A stretch of 64,000 nt of DNA from Streptomyces sp. NBC_00433 (GCA_036015235.1 CP107926.1:372001-436000), one strand, 5' to 3'; counted from the first letter of the stretch, positions 36,881 to 45,969 are shown. Numbers and translations are program-made. The notes: generated from the sequence alone by a model not told the origin.

Positions 36881-37996
36881 ATGAAAAGAACTCTGACCGC
36901 TCTCCTGCTCGGCGTGACGGCAGCGTTGTGCGTCCCCGCCATCGTGTCGACGCCGGTCTCGGCGGCGCCCGCGGCGTCCACGACCCCTCTGAAACTGATG
37001 CCCCTCGGCGATTCGATCACCTGGGGAGTCGGAAGCAGCACGGGCAACGGATACCGTGCCGCGCTGCACGACGAACTCACAGCCGACGGCCACCCTCTCG
37101 ACTTCGTCGGTTCGCTGCGCGGTGGCAGCATGTCCGATCCCGACAACGAAGGGCACTCCGGCTACCGCATCGACCAGATCGCCGCCCTGGCCGACGCAGC
37201 CCTGGCCCGCTACCAGCCCGACGTGGTGACCCTGGAGATCGGGACCAACGACCTGAACGGCAACTACCAGGTCTCCACCGCCACCACACGGCTCCGATCG
37301 CTGGTCGACCAGATCACCCACGACGTCCCGAACGCCACCGTACTGGTCGCCTCGCTCGTCGTCTCCACAAGCGGAACGGAGGAGCGGTACCGCACCGCCT
37401 ACAACCAGGCCATCCCCGGCCTCGTGCAAAGCGAACAAGCCGCAGGCAAGCATGTCGGCTACGTGGACATGGGCGCGGTGACCACCTCGGACCTCTACGA
37501 CACCCTGCACCCGAACGACACCGGCTATCGGAAGATGGCCGACGCCTTCCACAAGGGCGTCCAGACCGCGGACAGTGCCGGATGGCTCGGCGGCGGGACC
37601 ACCGGCGGCACCACGACCGGGGGCACCACCACCGGCGGGACGACCACCGGCGGGACGACGACCGGGGGCACCACGTCCGGGACGACGACCGGGGGCACCA
37701 CGTCCGGGTGCACGGCCACCTACACCACCACGAACTCCTGGTCCGGCGGCTTCCAGGGCGAAGTCAAGGTCACCGCCGGCAGCACCGCCGTCAACGGCTG
37801 GACCGTGCGTTGGACCCTCGGCAGCGGACAGACCATCACCCAGGTCTGGAACGGCACCCTGACCACCAGCGGATCAACCGCAACCGTCAAGAACGCCACC
37901 TACAACGGCTCGCTCGCACCCGCCGCCTCCACCACCTTCGGCTTCCTCGCCAACGGCACACCGAACACCCCCACCCCCACCTGCACCAACGCCTGA
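36881..37996 (+). CDS. secreted SGNH/GDSL esterase (CE3 acetylxylan esterase-like) with CBM2
   Basis: A 371-residue exported esterase. The signal peptide is MKRTLTALLLGVTAALCVPA... to about 31. The SGNH domain (about 35-230) has block I MPLGDSITWG (nucleophile Ser), block III EIGTNDLNG and block V DTLHPNDTGY with the catalytic Asp and His, plus the Gly of VGSLRGG; this arrangement fits CE3 acetylxylan esterases. A GGTTTGG linker and a CBM2 form the C-terminus. It would deacetylate xylan so that the xylanases can act. ATG follows GAGGAAG. It is separated from the GH30 gene by only 12 bases, which suggests co-transcription. Confidence 0.92.
   Translation: MKRTLTALLLGVTAALCVPAIVSTPVSAAPAASTTPLKLMPLGDSITWGVGSSTGNGYRAALHDELTADGHPLDFVGSLRGGSMSDPDNEGHSGYRIDQIAALADAALARYQPDVVTLEIGTNDLNGNYQVSTATTRLRSLVDQITHDVPNATVLVASLVVSTSGTEERYRTAYNQAIPGLVQSEQAAGKHVGYVDMGAVTTSDLYDTLHPNDTGYRKMADAFHKGVQTADSAGWLGGGTTGGTTTGGTTTGGTTTGGTTTGGTTSGTTTGGTTSGCTATYTTTNSWSGGFQGEVKVTAGSTAVNGWTVRWTLGSGQTITQVWNGTLTTSGSTATVKNATYNGSLAPAASTTFGFLANGTPNTPTPTCTNA
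37677..37988 (+). repeat. 312-bp CBM2 repeat, copy C
   Basis: Identical over its full length to 34742-35053. The sequences diverge immediately outside (AACGCC against AGCCCC at the 3' edge, and different linker units at the 5' edge). Confidence 0.9.
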
Positions 37997-38008
37997 GAAG
38001 AGAGAGCC

Positions 38009-39943
38009 ATGACATCACTGCAGGACGCATCGAAGAGCGCAGGACCGAAGTCCCCGAGCCGGAGGTCTGTGCTGGTGGCGTTGGGGGTGCTGCCGGTCCT
38101 TTCCGTCGCGTTGCCGCATTCCAGTGCGGCAGCCGCGGCGGCGGCCGTGGTCGTCGACCCGTCCGCGCGGCGGCAGACGATCCGGGGCTTCGGCGGTATG
38201 AACCACCCGGCCTGGGCGGGTGACCTGACAGCTGCCCAGCGGGACACCGCCTTCGGGAACGGCACCGGCCAGCTGGGATTCTCGATCCTGCGCATCCACG
38301 TCGACGAGAACAAGGCGAACTGGGGTGCGGAGGTGGCGACCGCGCAGCGGGCGGTGGCCGACGGGGCGATCGTCTTCGCATCGCCGTGGAATCCCCCTGC
38401 CAGCATGGTCGAGACGTTCACCCACGGGAGCCAGACCGACGCCAAGCGCCTGCGGCACGACATGTACGCCGCCTACGCGCAGCATCTGAACGACTTCACC
38501 GCGTTCATGAAGAGCAACGGGGTGGATCTGTACGCCATCTCGATCCAGAACGAGCCCGACTACGCCTCGACGTGGACATGGTGGACCGCGAGCGAGATCG
38601 TCACCTTCCTGCGCAACAACGCCGGCTCGATCAGCACCAGGGTCATCGCCCCGGAGTCCTTCCAGTACATCAAGAGCATGTCGGATCCGATCCTCAACGA
38701 CTCCACAGCCCTCGCCAACATGGACATCCTCGGCGCCCACCTCTACGGCACGGCGTTCTCGAACTTCCCCTACCCCCTGTTCCAGCAGAAGGGGCAGGGC
38801 AAGGAACTGTGGATGACCGAGGTCTACTACCCCAACAGCACCGACTCCGCCGACTTGTGGCCCGCGGCACTCGGCGTCGGGGAACACATGCACCACGCGA
38901 TGGTGGACGCCGAATTCCAGGCGTACGTGTGGTGGTACATCCGGCGCAGCTACGGCCCGATGCGCGAGGACGGGCAGATCAGCAAGCGGGGCGCCATGAT
39001 GGCGCACTTCTCGAAGTACATCCGCCCCGGATACGTGCGCATCAACGCGACCTCCAACCCCCAGACCAACGTGTACACCTCGGCCTACACCGGTGGCTCC
39101 AAGGTGGTCATCGTGGCCGTGAACAAGGCGACCGGCGCGGTCAGCCAGCAGTTCACCCTGGCGAACACCACGGCGACCGGCCTGGCCTCCTACGTCACGG
39201 ACTCCAGCAGGACCCTCGCGACCCTGAGCGGGCCCAGCCTGTCGGGCGGCACCCTGTCCGCGACGCTCCCCGCGCAGAGCATCACCACCTTCGTCGTCAC
39301 CGTAGGCACCTCCGGGGGAACGGACACCACCGCGCCCACCGCACCCGGCACCCCCACCGCCGGCGCGGTCACGTCCACCTCGGTCGCTCTGAGCTGGGGA
39401 GCCTCCACCGACAACACGGGTGTGACCGGCTACGACGTGGTGCAGGTCAGCGGCAGCACCGAGACCACCGCCGCGACCTCCACCACCACCGGAGCCACCG
39501 TCACCGGTCTGAGCGCCGGCACCGCCTATACCTTCGCCGTCTACGCACGCGACGCGGCCGGCAACCGCTCCACCCGCAGCGGCACCGTCACCGCCACCAC
39601 CAGCAGCACCGGCGGCTCGACAGGCACCTGCGGGATCGGCTACCAGGTCACGGGAAGCTGGAGCGGCGGCTTCCAGGGCGAGATCGTCATCAACAACACC
39701 GGCAGCGCCGCACTCACCGGCTGGACCCTGGCCTTCACCTTCACCGCCGGCCAGACCATCACCCAGATGTGGGGCGGCACCCCCGCACAGAGCGGCAGCA
39801 GCGTGACCGTGACGCCGGTGGACTACACCCGCACCATCCCCGCCGGCGGCTCCGTCAGCGTGGGCTTCCTCGCCAACCAGGGCAGCACCAACCCCGCCCC
39901 GACCACCTTCACACTCAACGGCGGCACCTGCACCACCACCTGA
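38009..39943 (+). CDS. secreted GH30 xylanase-like enzyme with FN3 and CBM2 domains
   Basis: A 644-residue enzyme. The N-terminus has a Tat-like SRRSVLVALGVLPVLSVAL signal ending near residue 47. The GH30-type barrel plus beta-sandwich (about 50-435) shows IRGFGGMNHPAW, SILRIHVDENK, SPWNPPASM, the acid/base in SIQNEPDYA, the nucleophile in LWMTEVYYP and WWYIRRSYGPMREDG. These resemble the glucuronoxylanase subfamily XynC, where an Arg near the active site binds glucuronate. A fibronectin type III domain (about 440-530, TAPGTPTAGAVTSTSVALSW) and a CBM2 of a different, more diverged type follow. It should cleave substituted xylan. It is 12 bases behind the esterase and followed by a strong hairpin. 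Confidence 0.92.
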   Translation: MTSLQDASKSAGPKSPSRRSVLVALGVLPVLSVALPHSSAAAAAAAVVVDPSARRQTIRGFGGMNHPAWAGDLTAAQRDTAFGNGTGQLGFSILRIHVDENKANWGAEVATAQRAVADGAIVFASPWNPPASMVETFTHGSQTDAKRLRHDMYAAYAQHLNDFTAFMKSNGVDLYAISIQNEPDYASTWTWWTASEIVTFLRNNAGSISTRVIAPESFQYIKSMSDPILNDSTALANMDILGAHLYGTAFSNFPYPLFQQKGQGKELWMTEVYYPNSTDSADLWPAALGVGEHMHHAMVDAEFQAYVWWYIRRSYGPMREDGQISKRGAMMAHFSKYIRPGYVRINATSNPQTNVYTSAYTGGSKVVIVAVNKATGAVSQQFTLANTTATGLASYVTDSSRTLATLSGPSLSGGTLSATLPAQSITTFVVTVGTSGGTDTTAPTAPGTPTAGAVTSTSVALSWGASTDNTGVTGYDVVQVSGSTETTAATSTTTGATVTGLSAGTAYTFAVYARDAAGNRSTRSGTVTATTSSTGGSTGTCGIGYQVTGSWSGGFQGEIVINNTGSAALTGWTLAFTFTAGQTITQMWGGTPAQSGSSVTVTPVDYTRTIPAGGSVSVGFLANQGSTNPAPTTFTLNGGTCTTT

Positions 39944-39949
39944 CCACCA

Positions 39950-39994
39950 GCGGTGCTGTACAGAGCGCCGGCCCGGCACCCTGTACAGCACCGC
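39950..39994 (+). terminator. 14-bp-stem terminator after the GH30 gene
   Basis: GCGGTGCTGTACAG (39950-39963) pairs perfectly with CTGTACAGCACCGC (39981-39994). It begins 7 bases after the GH30 stop and closes the polysaccharide island. Confidence 0.85.
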
Positions 39995-40191
39995 AGCCGT
40001 GTGCGCGGGTCCGAAGCCTGCCGGGGCACCCGTATAAGGCTCTGACCAGTAGGAATGCCGGACACATGCCGGCCTTGGGACGGCCTGGCCAGCGACCCGG
40101 TGGGGTGAGACAGCTCTTGCGTCACGTCGATTTGCTGACAAACTGGAAACGGAGCCAGAAAATCCCCCACTTGCCGGAGGGAGTCGATGGC

Positions 40192-42561
40192 ATGGGCGGC
40201 CCCGAGGAGGACGGCCGGGGAAGCTCCGCAACTGGACCGGTCGCAGGGGCGGAGATCGTGGTAGACGCGCGCGGTCGGATCGTTCACTGGAGCGAGCAGG
40301 CCGAAAAGCTCCTCGGCTACCGGTCTTCGGCGGTTTCGGGGCGACCTGCCGCCGAGTTCTTCGTGGCGCGGGACCGGGGGGACGGTGGAGTGGCCGGACT
40401 CCCGCAGTCGGGCACGGAGGCCGTCCTCCGTTCCAGCGGCGGCGCCGGTATTCGCTGCGCGGTGCGGATCCGGCCGACTCCCGCGGGAGAGCGTGGTGCC
40501 TGGTCGGTGGACCTCACCCCGGTGGCTTCGGACGCGCACGAAGTGGACGACGCCACTCTCGAAGCTCTGTTCCAGGAATCCCCCATCGGGCTCGCGGTCT
40601 TCGGTCCCGATCTCCGGCTGCGGCGTTACAACCCCTCGGCGGAGAACCTGAAGGGGATATTCACGCCTCAGTCCCTCGGTCTCCGCCCTTCGGAGATATG
40701 GCCTCGGTCCAACGCCGCTTCGCAGGAGCCTCTGCTGTCCGACCTGCTGGCGACCGGAAAGCCCATGATCGGCTTCGAGAAGCGCGGCTACCCGCCCGAC
40801 GACCCCGACCACGAGTACGTCTTCTCGGCGTCAGCCTTCCGTCTCCACGATCGCGAGGGCCACGTGATCGGGTTCGCCAGCACAGCGTTCGACATCACCG
40901 CACGACGGCTGGCCGAGGAGCGGCTCGCGCTGCTGGCACGGGCGAGCGGCACGGTGGGCTCCACACTCGACGTCATGCGCACCGGCCAGGAGTTGGCCGA
41001 CATCGTGGTGCCTGACTTCGCGGACGCGGCAGCGGTGGATGTGGTCGACTCGGTGCTGCACGGCAGGGAGCCGGATCCGGGCGGGAACGTCGAATCCGAC
41101 TTCCGGAGAATCGGCCTGCGGTATTCGCCCGGCGTCCCGGCAGCCGCCGACGACCGTCCACTCGGAGCCGCGGTCTTCCCTTTCCCGTCGTCAGCCGTCG
41201 ACTGCCTGACCGAACTGGCGCCATCACTCGGCTCGGACGAAGGGCCTCCGCAAGGGGATCCTGTCGGCGGGACGATACGAAGGAACCTCGTCGTGCCCCT
41301 GTGCGCCCGCGGGGTCAAGCTCGGTGTGTTGGCCTTCTACCGGTACGGCCGCGCATTCGACGAAGGCGACATCCTCACCGCGAACGAACTCGCGACGCGT
41401 GCGGCCCTCGCGATCGACAACGCCCGTCGGTACACCCAGGAGCACACCATCGCTCGGGCCCTGCAACTCGACCTGCTCCCGAGTCGGTTGCCTCGTCAAA
41501 GCGCGGTGGAGACCGCCCACCGGGTGGTCGCCGCCGGGGCCGGCACGGACTGGATGGATGTCATCCCCGTCTCGGGTGCCCGTGTCGCGCTGGTTGTCGG
41601 TTCCCTGAAAGGCGCGGGTCTGTACGCGGCTGCCGCCATGGGGCGACTGCGCACTGTCGTGCACGCGTTGGCCGCGCTCGACCTCAGCCCCGACGAAGTG
41701 CTCGCCAGACTCGACGCGCTCGTGAGCCGCATCACGCTGGAGCGCGGCTCAGGACCGCACGGCGAGACCGATCAGCTCGACGGAGCCTTGGCAGGGGCCA
41801 CTTGCCTGTACGCGATCTACGATCCGACGTCGGGTCAGTTGACGCTGTCCAGCGCGGGGCATCCGGTCCCCGCCGTGGCACCGCCCGACGGGGAGCCGTG
41901 GACGACCGAAGTCCCGGTGGGTGGCCGGCTGGGGAGTGGGCACACCGAGTTCGGCACTGTCACGGTGGACGTCTCACGCGGCAGCACGCTGGGTCTCTAT
42001 ACGCCCGGCCTACTGGCATCGTCCGGCGTCGACGAGTTCCTGGGCCTGATGGCCGCGCTCGTTTCGTCCCCGGGCACACGGACCCTGCAGATTCTCGGCG
42101 ACAAGGCCATCGGCGCACTGCTGCCCGAGCACCCGGACCGCGATGCGACCCTCCTGCTGGCCCGGACCCATATCCTCGGCGAGGACCAGGTCGCCACATG
42201 GGACCTGCCGAGCGATCCCGCCGTCGTCGCGACGGCGCGCACCCTCGTGGACCGGCAGCTCACCGCCTGGCATATCGACGAGCTCAATTTCCCGTCCCAA
42301 TTGATCACGAGTGAACTCGTCACCAATGCGATCCGGCACGGGAAGGACCCCATCACGTTGCGTCTCCTCCGCGACGAAGCCCTGATCTGCGAAGTATCCG
42401 ACGGAAGCACGATCGCCCCGCACCTTCGTCACGCAGCGATCAGCGATGAGGGCGGGCGTGGCCTGTTCATGACGGCAGAGCTGACGCAACGCTGGGGCAC
42501 GCGGTACACAGAGCGCGGAAAGACGATATGGACCGAACAGGACCTGCCCGTTCAGGGGTGA
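40192..42561 (+). CDS. PAS-PAS-GAF-SpoIIE-HATPase regulator with a degenerate phosphatase motif
   Basis: A 789-residue cytosolic sensor. Order: a PAS domain (about 20-115, IVVDARGRIVHWSEQAEKLLGY), a second PAS (about 120-235, ALFQESPIGLAVFGPDLRL), GAF (about 245-420), SpoIIE/PP2C (about 430-640) and an anti-sigma-type HATPase (about 650-789, with N-box ELVTNAIRHG, EVSDGS and DEGGRGL). Such proteins switch sigma factors by phosphorylating and dephosphorylating anti-sigma antagonists. The PP2C metal motif, normally GDVxGHG, reads GSLKGAG here, so a metal-binding Asp is lost and phosphatase activity is doubtful; DWMDV and the late Asp remain. ATG 40192 follows GGAGGGA. No partner antagonist gene is adjacent. 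Confidence 0.88.
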   Translation: MGGPEEDGRGSSATGPVAGAEIVVDARGRIVHWSEQAEKLLGYRSSAVSGRPAAEFFVARDRGDGGVAGLPQSGTEAVLRSSGGAGIRCAVRIRPTPAGERGAWSVDLTPVASDAHEVDDATLEALFQESPIGLAVFGPDLRLRRYNPSAENLKGIFTPQSLGLRPSEIWPRSNAASQEPLLSDLLATGKPMIGFEKRGYPPDDPDHEYVFSASAFRLHDREGHVIGFASTAFDITARRLAEERLALLARASGTVGSTLDVMRTGQELADIVVPDFADAAAVDVVDSVLHGREPDPGGNVESDFRRIGLRYSPGVPAAADDRPLGAAVFPFPSSAVDCLTELAPSLGSDEGPPQGDPVGGTIRRNLVVPLCARGVKLGVLAFYRYGRAFDEGDILTANELATRAALAIDNARRYTQEHTIARALQLDLLPSRLPRQSAVETAHRVVAAGAGTDWMDVIPVSGARVALVVGSLKGAGLYAAAAMGRLRTVVHALAALDLSPDEVLARLDALVSRITLERGSGPHGETDQLDGALAGATCLYAIYDPTSGQLTLSSAGHPVPAVAPPDGEPWTTEVPVGGRLGSGHTEFGTVTVDVSRGSTLGLYTPGLLASSGVDEFLGLMAALVSSPGTRTLQILGDKAIGALLPEHPDRDATLLLARTHILGEDQVATWDLPSDPAVVATARTLVDRQLTAWHIDELNFPSQLITSELVTNAIRHGKDPITLRLLRDEALICEVSDGSTIAPHLRHAAISDEGGRGLFMTAELTQRWGTRYTERGKTIWTEQDLPVQG

Positions 42562-42652
42562 GCGAGAGAGGCGGCCCGGACCGGATGGGGACCGTCCGGC
42601 ACCGCACAGCGGTGCCGGACGCCACCCTGCGCCCGGCCGCCTCACCCTCGGC

Positions 42653-43552
42653 TCAGGCGGGGGTGGTGTGGACGAAGGCGCTCACTGCGGCTGCGAACTC
42701 CTCCGGCTCTTCCAGATGGCCGAGGTGCCCGCTGTCCTCGAGCAGGACCATCCGGGATCCGGGGATGAGCGCGTGGAGTTCCTCCGCCCATCGCGGCCCG
42801 CAGATCACGTCGTACCGTCCGGCGACGACCAGAGTCGGCACCGCGAGCGCCGGGAGGGCGGCCCGGTCGTCGATGAGGTCGGGCTCCCCGTCCTCGCCGA
42901 GGGAGGAAATGTACGTGCAGGTGATCGTCTCGCGCAGCTCGCGGAACGTCTCCTCGCGGTCCCAGTAGTGCGCGAGGTAGACCGGCAGGAGGGCGCGCAG
43001 CGCCGCTGTGATCCGCTCGTCGTCGGTGGCGCTCCCAGCCGCCTGCAGCCCGGCGAGGGCCTCGGGCAGGCCGGGCCGGTCCTGGTTGCGGTCGACGAAC
43101 TCCGCGACCTTGGCGGCGGCCTCCGCCATGTGCTCGGGGCCCGTCACCGGGGCGCTCTCGTACAGCACCAGGCCCCGCACGCGGTCCGGGTGGTGCAGCG
43201 CCGTGTGCTGGGCTACGAAACCGCCGTGCGAGTGGCCGAGGAGAAAGACGCGGCGCAGCGAGAGCCGGTCGAGCAGGCCCACCAGGCTGCGGGTGTAACG
43301 GGCTCGGGTGTAACCGTGGGGGTGCGTCGGAAGGCGCTGCGAACCGCCGGAGCCCAGCGGCTCGACGTACACCATGGTCAGGAACGTCTCGAGCGCCGGC
43401 GCGCGCAAGGACTCCCAGCTCACGCCCGGCCCGCCGGGCACGGCAAGGCAGACCGGACCGGAGCCGTACACGTGGTAGCGCTGGCCCAGGTCATCCACCT
43501 CGACCTCGTGGGCACCCGGCGACAGCAGGTTTTCGCGCCGATCGCTCTTCAT
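42653..43552 (-). CDS. alpha/beta hydrolase (proline iminopeptidase-like)
   Basis: A 299-residue cytosolic alpha/beta-fold hydrolase. It has the oxyanion motif VPGGPGVSWESL, the nucleophile elbow LGHSHGGFVAQ (Ser about 115), a late Asp in AGRYDVICG and the catalytic His in DSGHLGHLEEP. The GGPG motif is characteristic of prolyl iminopeptidases, but many relatives are general esterases or lactonases. ATG 43552 is preferred over the open upstream frame because of a GGGAGAA site. A 9-bp inverted repeat stands just upstream (43562-43591). The ECF sigma factor at 43643 reads toward it, 90 bases away. Confidence 0.88.
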   Translation of the reverse strand: MKSDRRENLLSPGAHEVEVDDLGQRYHVYGSGPVCLAVPGGPGVSWESLRAPALETFLTMVYVEPLGSGGSQRLPTHPHGYTRARYTRSLVGLLDRLSLRRVFLLGHSHGGFVAQHTALHHPDRVRGLVLYESAPVTGPEHMAEAAAKVAEFVDRNQDRPGLPEALAGLQAAGSATDDERITAALRALLPVYLAHYWDREETFRELRETITCTYISSLGEDGEPDLIDDRAALPALAVPTLVVAGRYDVICGPRWAEELHALIPGSRMVLLEDSGHLGHLEEPEEFAAAVSAFVHTTPA

Positions 43553-43561
43553 CGGTTCTCC

Positions 43562-43591
43562 CTTGTGGGTAGTGCTGTTCACACCCACAAG
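43562..43591. promoter_or_regulatory. inverted repeat upstream of the hydrolase gene
   Basis: CTTGTGGGT (43562-43570) and ACCCACAAG (43583-43591) are perfect complements spaced by 12 bases, centre to centre about two helical turns. They lie 10-40 bases upstream of the hydrolase ATG. This suits a dimeric regulator site or promoter operator. Confidence 0.45.
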
Positions 43592-43642
43592 ACGAAGCGG
43601 ATCCGGGGAAGTTCGATCACCGGGAGGTGACGCGCGCCACAG

Positions 43643-44617
43643 TCACGCGGCCGGTGTCCCGGCGTCCGGACTTCCGCCGCCGGGGGCGTGGAAGAGCCGC
43701 AGCTGGTGCATCCGCCCGTCCTTCATGGACATGAGCCACGCGACGGCCGGCGGGCAGTGCCCCGGCCTGTCCGGCGGATTCACCAGCTCCATCTCCCAGA
43801 TCGTCGTGTCCCGGCTGGTGACGGCACCGACGAAGCGCTGGCGCACCCCCGCTTCGAGGTCGCCGGCCATGCCGCGGACGAGGAAGCCCCGGTCGCCCAC
43901 CCGCTGCCGCCCCACGTAGTAGCCGGCGTCCGGCGTCCACCGCTCGGCCACCAGTTCCGCGAAACGTCCCTCCTCGGCCGCGGCCAGCGTCGCTGCCGCG
44001 TCCCGGGCGGTCGCCCTGGCCAGCGCGCGGGCGTCGGCATGCGCCGAGTCCGCGGTCGCCGCCATCGACTGGGCCAGCTTCCGCCGGGCCTCTGCGAGCC
44101 TGCTGCGCACCGTCCCGACCGGTATTCCGCACAAGGCGGCGATCTGCTCGTAGGAGGGGGTCCGGGGACTGAAATGCCTGAGCATCACGGTCATGCGCAG
44201 AGCAGGGGACAGTTCGTCGATCGCCTGCCATATCCAGTCGCGTGTCCAGTGCCGGTCGACGACCTTCTCGGGATCCGTCTCGGCCACGGCCACGGCCAGG
44301 TCCGGGAGCGGTGTCGTCGGTGGAGCCGAGCGCAGCCGGGAGCGGCAGACGTTGCGCACGACCATGCGCAGCCACGCACCCACGGATTCCGGCTGCCGCA
44401 CGTCGGCGACGTGCCGCAGGGCGATGAGCGACGCCTCCTGGACCGCGTCCTCCGTGTCGGGCCGGTTGCCCAGCAGGCTCAGCGCCACGGCGTGCATACC
44501 GGCCCGGTGGCGCTCGATCAGCGCGCCGACCGCGGCGACCTCGCCGTCACGCGCGATGCTCAGGAGCTGCGCGTCGGTCGGGTCGCCGGCCTGGGCGGTT
44601 GCGTAAGGCGGGAACAT
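43643..44617 (-). CDS. ECF-type sigma factor with C-terminal SnoaL-like domain
   Basis: A 324-residue protein. Region 2 (about 15-85, IARDGEVAAVGALIERHRAG, EDAVQEASLIALRHV) and region 4 (about 120-185, LRMTVMLRHFSPRTPSYEQIAALCGIPVGTVRSRLAEARRKL) are clear. The last about 130 residues form a SnoaL/NTF2-like domain (FAELVAERWTPDAGYYVGRQ), as in ECF41/SigJ-type factors where the extension controls activity without a dedicated anti-sigma factor. It directs RNA polymerase to unknown promoters. A carboxymuconolactone decarboxylase partner, common beside ECF41, is not adjacent. Confidence 0.9.
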   Translation of the reverse strand: MFPPYATAQAGDPTDAQLLSIARDGEVAAVGALIERHRAGMHAVALSLLGNRPDTEDAVQEASLIALRHVADVRQPESVGAWLRMVVRNVCRSRLRSAPPTTPLPDLAVAVAETDPEKVVDRHWTRDWIWQAIDELSPALRMTVMLRHFSPRTPSYEQIAALCGIPVGTVRSRLAEARRKLAQSMAATADSAHADARALARATARDAAATLAAAEEGRFAELVAERWTPDAGYYVGRQRVGDRGFLVRGMAGDLEAGVRQRFVGAVTSRDTTIWEMELVNPPDRPGHCPPAVAWLMSMKDGRMHQLRLFHAPGGGSPDAGTPAA

Positions 44618-44699
44618 CAGGGCGGATCACCTCGTTCGGTCGTGCCGCGGGCGGAGCCGCTCGGCCGCGGCGTGTGCGAGCGCGGTTCCGGCCGCGCTC

Positions 44700-45305
44700 T
44701 CATACGGCGCCGGGCGGGCTCGCGGCGGCCGCGTGCGCGTCGTCGGCGGATGGTCCTCCGGCGGGCTTCGTCGCGGCTTCTCCCACCGCGGTGAGGATCC
44801 GGGTCGACAGCCCCGTCCCCGACGTGGCTCGGGCAAGCAGTATGCCGCCCACGAGGGTGGCCAGGGCCGCCAGCCCCGCGTTCCCGGGCGCTATCCACGC
44901 CGCCATCTCCTCGACGCCCGCGGCGTAGGTCCCCCTGTGCTCGGGGTGGCGCGCGGTGTCGCCGGCGAAGCCGGCGGTGGGGCAGCCGCCGCCGGGGTCG
45001 TCACGGTGCTCGACGGAGAGGTAGGACTCGACCAGCGACCTCCATGCCGCTCCGTGGTCGCCGGCGACCTCGTCCAAGGACACCAGATCCCGGATGTTGT
45101 CGGCAAGGCCCTTGGCGATCGCCTCGTCGACGAGCGCGGACTTCGAGGCGAACTGCTTGTAGAAGCCGCCCTGGGTGAGGCCGATCGACTGCATCACATC
45201 GACGATGCCGACCTCGGCGACGCCCCTCTCCCGTATCAGGCGGGAGGCGGCCTCCACCACCCGCTCCCGGTTGGCCTTCGCTTCCGCTTGTGAGACGCGG
45301 CCCAT
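44700..45305 (-). CDS. TetR-family transcriptional regulator
   Basis: A 201-residue regulator. The N-terminal helix-turn-helix reads RERVVEAASRLIRERGVAEV, then VMQSIGLTQGGFYKQFASKSALV, typical of TetR. The ligand domain has the TetR_C form seen in AcrR/NemR-like proteins (GGGCPTAGFAGD). It lies just downstream of the small DUF1330 gene at 45405 on the same strand. ATG 45305 follows GAAGGGTGA; a GTG one codon earlier is possible. Confidence 0.9.
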   Translation of the reverse strand: MGRVSQAEAKANRERVVEAASRLIRERGVAEVGIVDVMQSIGLTQGGFYKQFASKSALVDEAIAKGLADNIRDLVSLDEVAGDHGAAWRSLVESYLSVEHRDDPGGGCPTAGFAGDTARHPEHRGTYAAGVEEMAAWIAPGNAGLAALATLVGGILLARATSGTGLSTRILTAVGEAATKPAGGPSADDAHAAAASPPGAV

Positions 45306-45404
45306 CACTCACCCTTCGTAGCCCCGACGGTCACCTGGCATACGGGTACCGCCGCGAGGCTGGTGGCCGGTGTCCGCGATGGTAAGGCCTGCTCTTCCCG
45401 TTGC

Positions 45405-45770
45405 TCAGTCCCGGGACCCGGATGCCGCCTGGACGGCAGCCCTGACCTGCTGGGCGAATCCCCGCACCGTATAGCCCTCGGGGAGGCTGTCGATCAGCAC
45501 GAGGTCGGCGATCGAACTGTTGACGCGCAGGGGCCGGATCGCCTGGTATTCCGGCGAGTTGTACCAGGCGTCGGCGGCGGCACGGTCGGGGAACTCCATG
45601 AGGACGACCAGGCCCGGCCACGCCCCTTCCACGACATCGGCCTCGCCGTTGGCAAGCCACCTGCCGCCGTAGGGCTGCACCGTGGCCTCGACCTGTTCGA
45701 GGTAGGACAGCCCCGCCTCGTTCGGGACGCCGCCGGGGATGCGGAGGTGGTTGATCAGGTATGTGCTCAT
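45405..45770 (-). CDS. DUF1330 family protein
   Basis: A 121-residue protein of the dimeric alpha-beta barrel fold: STYLINHLRIPGG, YLEQVEATVQPYGGRWLANG, VLMEFPDRAAADAWYNSPEY and IRPLRVNSSIADLVLIDS are DUF1330 landmarks. Its function is unknown; relatives include monooxygenase-like small proteins. ATG 45770 follows AAGGGACC. It is upstream of and co-directional with the TetR gene, and may be its target. Confidence 0.88.
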   Translation of the reverse strand: MSTYLINHLRIPGGVPNEAGLSYLEQVEATVQPYGGRWLANGEADVVEGAWPGLVVLMEFPDRAAADAWYNSPEYQAIRPLRVNSSIADLVLIDSLPEGYTVRGFAQQVRAAVQAASGSRD

Positions 45771-45822
45771 GTCGGTCCCTTCACGGAGCTGCTCGGTCGG
45801 GGGTCCCTCCACGCTCTTTAAG

Positions 45823-45828
45823 ATTATA
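45823..45828 (-). promoter_or_regulatory. possible -10 element for the DUF1330 gene
   Basis: On the minus strand TATAAT occurs 53 bases upstream of the ATG at 45770, inside an AT-rich patch (ACACGTATAATCTTAAAGAG) that stands out in this GC-rich DNA. No convincing -35 hexamer is seen. Confidence 0.45.
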
Positions 45829-45942
45829 CGTGTCATCCATTTTCCGCCAGCTGCCCCCTCGTCCGCTGCTCCGCTGCCACGCCACCGTCGCGTTTGAGTG
45901 GCGGCCGGCCGACTCTGCCGGCCTCCTGGCGTCGGGGAGGAA

Positions 45943-45969
45943 GGGGGAGGGGCGTGCAGCCCCTCCCCC
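45943..45969 (-). terminator. hairpin after the subtilase gene
   Basis: GGGGGAGGGGC (45943-45953) pairs perfectly with GCCCCTCCCCC (45959-45969) around a 5-base loop, about 46 bases downstream of the minus-strand stop at 46016. Confidence 0.75.

Noticed and set aside
38386-40191. A 1391-residue protein from 38386 to 42561
   Set aside because: The part before 40192 is a shadow of the GH30 gene and crosses its terminator. The ribosome site and domain content support the start at 40192.
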